DNA of 6,719 nucleotides, from positions 1 through 6,719 of the forward strand of contig JACQIF010000052.1 of the NCBI GenBank assembly GCA_016198635.1, in the 5' to 3' direction. The number at the start of each line of letters is the position of its first letter. Within the stretch, counting starts at the first letter, position 1. The notes under the pieces were generated by a model. It was given only the letters and a program-made list of their open reading frames with translations. It did no database searches and was not told where the DNA came from. Positions 4,988 through 6,719 of the stretch are shown piece after piece. This DNA comes from Candidatus Aenigmatarchaeota archaeon (lineage in GTDB: Archaea; Aenigmatarchaeota; Aenigmatarchaeia; PWEA01; JACQIF01). The position numbers and the translations under genes were made by a program.

Positions 4988-6640
4988 CTACCTCCCGAAC
5001 ATTGCCCGCAAGTGGTACGTAACGGTCTGCCCTATCTTGTTCTGCACGCGGTAGTTTGCCGTGTTGCCCTCGTGGTAAATGTTGTGTCTGTTTGCAGTGT
5101 CTTTTGTGGTGCTGCATTTGTTCTCCGGGTCGCTGATGATAACCACGCCGCCGCTGTTGCCACGAGTCATTAACAAGCAGGCGTTGCCGTTGCCTGTCGA
5201 CGGCTCGACTACAAGGAAAACCAATGCCTCCGGCCCCCTGAAGTTAACTGCTGTTATGAACATATCGCCTCCGTCCGGAACCACTTCCTTGTTGAAATAG
5301 TCCCGCTGCACGTCCTGTCCGTAGACGACTGTTGCCTTCCCGTTCATTGTTCCGCCGAGTCCCCAGTCACCATCTTTCCTTACTCTTGTTCTCTCCTCAT
5401 TACTTGTTCTGAGGACTACGTCATGGCCGCTGTATGTGCCGAAGATACCATAATTATTGCTATCTGCACCGAAAAAAGTTTGTATATTGTTTGGCGTATA
5501 AGTTGCAGATATGTAAGTAGGGCCGTTCCCATAAACTCCTATTTTAGGATAGTTTCCTACTGCGTTGGAGCCACTGCCAACTGTCAACAAATGTCCTGGG
5601 GTCGTCGTACCTATCCCCACGTTGCCGCCGTTGCTCAAAGTCATCCTTACATCCTCTCCGGTTTCAGTGAACTCCAGACCATTGCCTGCAGGAACATATC
5701 CTATATGCCATTTGTTCGTTGGAGTCGCGTCGGCGAAGTAAAGTGCGGCGCCGACGCCTTGGATTCTCGCATCCCCTAGAACGTCGAGCTTCCTTGCCGG
5801 ATTCGTCGTCCCTATGCCGACGTTGCCGTTCGGAGTTAGGGTGAGAACGTCAGCAGGGGCCGCACCGGCGGCATTTGTCGCGAATCTCATCCGCGTCGGT
5901 GGGTTCTGGCCGCTCGTGAACGTGCCGCTCACGTCAACTAAAATCTGCGCTGTGCTGCGGAAGGCGCCTCCGCTGTAGGATTCAGTGCTAACGGCAACGA
6001 TGCCATCTCCATTGCTCACATCTGAAGGGCTGCCATAGCTTCCCTCTGCCCGCCTGAATATGAGGTTGTTCACGCCTGTACTGAAGCCTGCCCCCGCCCC
6101 GTAAGAATCCACGTATATGGCCGTTCCTTGCTGAAGACTGCTGAAGTGGAAGTTACCGACAGGTGTAACAGGACCGAACTGCATCGTGTAACCGCTGTTG
6201 AGGCCCACGTTAGGGAAGGATGCCGAGTCGTCTACTCTCAGAGTGCCGGCGACGTGGAGTTTGGCGTTCGGGCCCGCCGTCCCGATCCCCACGTTCCCGC
6301 CGTTGTAATAAACGTTCGTCCCGGACTGCGTCCAGATGTTCGCCGCGGCTGACGCCATCGTCGATCCGTCAGCGAACTTCAGCCCGCCTGCGCCTATCTC
6401 AAGACGATCGTTGTACGCACTGAGCTTTATCGAGCCGTCTGGCGCTGCTATGTACGTGCGCTGGGCGTTCGACGAAACGCCTCCTAACGCGTCACCGATG
6501 TACAGGAAGCCGTTTACGAAGCGGAAGTCGCCGGTGAAGTTGCCTGCGCTGACGTCAGACGCAGGGTGCGAAACCTGTGCGAGGGCGAGCGATGGAAGAA
6601 CAAGAGAAAGCGCAAAGGCAAACATGAAGTAGTTTCGCAT
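4988..6640 (-). CDS. Secreted NVGIGTT-repeat, tail-fibre-like surface protein
   Basis: A 550-aa exported protein of unknown role. Residues 1-21 are a Sec signal peptide (MRNYFMFAFALSLVLPSLALA) with a likely cut at ALA|Q. Next comes GGLKFADGSTMASAA (85-99), typical of phage tail-fibre-like proteins, then NVGIGT repeats at 113, 271 and 337 and a worn copy at 422. Between them lie Gly/Ser/Asn/Thr-rich beta-type stretches, as in trimeric fibres. The usual C-terminal intramolecular chaperone (peptidase S74) is not recognisable. Instead, residues ~442-550 form a different compact domain with C488 and C509, ending YRVQNKIGQTVTYHLRAMFGR. No membrane anchor or LPXTG-like signal is seen, so it may be released or held by partners. 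Start 6640 is chosen because the signal peptide begins there and a TATA box lies 27 nt upstream. Upstream ATGs at 6664 and 6685 overlap or precede that box. Likely roles are adhesion or a surface fibre; a viral origin of the fold is possible. Confidence 0.85.
   Translation of the reverse strand: MRNYFMFAFALSLVLPSLALAQVSHPASDVSAGNFTGDFRFVNGFLYIGDALGGVSSNAQRTYIAAPDGSIKLSAYNDRLEIGAGGLKFADGSTMASAAANIWTQSGTNVYYNGGNVGIGTAGPNAKLHVAGTLRVDDSASFPNVGLNSGYTMQFGPVTPVGNFHFSSLQQGTAIYVDSYGAGAGFSTGVNNLIFRRAEGSYGSPSDVSNGDGIVAVSTESYSGGAFRSTAQILVDVSGTFTSGQNPPTRMRFATNAAGAAPADVLTLTPNGNVGIGTTNPARKLDVLGDARIQGVGAALYFADATPTNKWHIGYVPAGNGLEFTETGEDVRMTLSNGGNVGIGTTTPGHLLTVGSGSNAVGNYPKIGVYGNGPTYISATYTPNNIQTFFGADSNNYGIFGTYSGHDVVLRTSNEERTRVRKDGDWGLGGTMNGKATVVYGQDVQRDYFNKEVVPDGGDMFITAVNFRGPEALVFLVVEPSTGNGNACLLMTRGNSGGVVIISDPENKCSTTKDTANRHNIYHEGNTANYRVQNKIGQTVTYHLRAMFGR
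5318..5377 (-). repeat. Degenerate NVGIGT repeat 4 (coding)
   Basis: Encodes residues 422-441, KDGDWGLGGTMNGKATVVYG. It aligns with the other units as DG-DWGLGGT for NG-NVGIGT, and KATVVYG for KLxVxG, but has lost the Pro. It lies where the repeat region ends and the C-terminal domain begins. Repeat status is inferred. Confidence 0.5.
5573..5632 (-). repeat. NVGIGT repeat 3 (coding)
   Basis: Encodes residues 337-356, NGGNVGIGTTTPGHLLTVGS. It keeps the turn and NVGIGTT core, but the KLxV strand is changed to LLTV. The DNA core (GTTGCCGCCGTT on the + strand) is close to that of repeat 1. Confidence 0.83.
5771..5830 (-). repeat. NVGIGT repeat 2 (coding)
   Basis: Encodes residues 271-290, NGNVGIGTTNPARKLDVLGD, the best match to the general NVGIGTTxPxxKLxVxG consensus. 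It is 158 residues after repeat 1. The long spacer (133-270) looks beta-rich and contains no further copy. Confidence 0.85.
6245..6304 (-). repeat. NVGIGT repeat 1 (coding)
   Basis: Encodes residues 113-132, NGGNVGIGTAGPNAKLHVAG, the full form of the unit: Asn/Gly turn, NVGIGT, Pro, then a KLxV strand. It follows the FADGSTM segment and WTQSGTNVYY, an order common in tail-fibre-like proteins. Confidence 0.85.
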
Positions 6641-6663
6641 GTTTGTTTGTTGGTATTCCAGCA

Positions 6664-6670
6664 TTATAAA
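6664..6670. promoter_or_regulatory. Shared divergent TATA box
   Basis: TTATAAA on + and TTTATAA on -, with a perfect TTATAA core centred at 6666.5. The core centre is 26.5 nt from ATG 6640 (-) and 27.5 nt from ATG 6694 (+), both at the archaeal TATA-to-start distance. One box could thus serve two leaderless genes in opposite directions. On the minus side, GAACC just upstream looks somewhat more like a BRE than the sequence on the plus side, so the - direction may be stronger. Confidence 0.65.
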
Positions 6671-6693
6671 GGTTCGTAGAGCCAAAGATACCC

Positions 6694-6719
6694 ATGTCTG
6701 TCTGGTCTGGAGAGAAAAC
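6694..6719 (+). CDS. Start of a divergent gene (truncated by window end)
   Basis: ATG at 6694 opens a frame that stays open to the edge, reading M-S-V-W-S-G-E-K and the first two bases of another codon. The evidence that it is real is the TATA box centred 27.5 nt upstream and the tight gene packing. Eight residues are too few to identify it. Some archaeal S8e ribosomal proteins start in a vaguely similar way, but that is a guess. Confidence 0.4.

Noticed and set aside
5318..6304. CRISPR array or intergenic DNA repeat family
   Set aside because: The repeated units are coding, of uneven spacing (158, 66 and 85 residues), conserved as protein rather than DNA, and inside one intact gene.
4988..6640. 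Prophage tail module
   Set aside because: No other phage structural, replication or integrase gene is nearby, and a Sec signal peptide argues for cellular export.
6641..6685. Upstream starts of the repeat protein (ATG 6664 and 6685)
   Set aside because: ATG 6664 overlaps the TATA box and 6685 lies upstream of it. Either would put polar residues before the signal peptide.

Overview
The window looks archaeal. The isoleucyl-tRNA synthetase is of the archaeal/eukaryotic type with a Cys-rich zinc element. A DUF424 protein, a family known only from archaea as far as I recall, is present. Two genes have TATA boxes centred about 27 nt upstream of their ATG, as in archaeal leaderless transcripts. One small membrane protein has the GQFFIIS-type N-terminus common in archaeal, especially DPANN, pilin-like proteins. 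Gene packing is very tight (gaps of 0-53 nt), and one protein carries the NVGIGTT repeats often met in uncultured DPANN and CPR genomes. A small-genome DPANN-like archaeon is my best guess; the phylum cannot be fixed from this sequence alone.

Layout. Positions 1-2910 (+ strand) hold the 3' part of ileS, open at the left edge, followed directly by a DHH/DHHA1 phosphoesterase whose ATG abuts the ileS stop. A 30-nt gap separates this pair from a convergent block. Positions 4953-2941 (- strand) form a probable operon in the order agmatinase-type ureohydrolase, DUF424 protein, and two small secreted or membrane-anchored proteins. It has its own TATA box in the 34-nt gap upstream. Positions 6640-4988 (- strand) hold a 550-aa secreted protein with a signal peptide and three clear plus one degraded NVGIGTT repeat. 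At the right edge, the first codons of a divergent + strand gene begin at 6694. A single near-palindromic TATA box at 6664-6670 lies about 27 nt from both divergent ATGs.

How the genes fit together. IleRS charges tRNA-Ile, and the DHH protein is probably a RecJ-like nuclease or phosphodiesterase. The ureohydrolase links to agmatine and putrescine metabolism, and DUF424 has no established function. The two small anchored proteins and the NVGIGTT-repeat protein all point to the cell surface, so the right half of the window is rich in exported products. I see no RNA gene, CRISPR array, insertion sequence or prophage module. No stretch over 300 nt lacks a gene.
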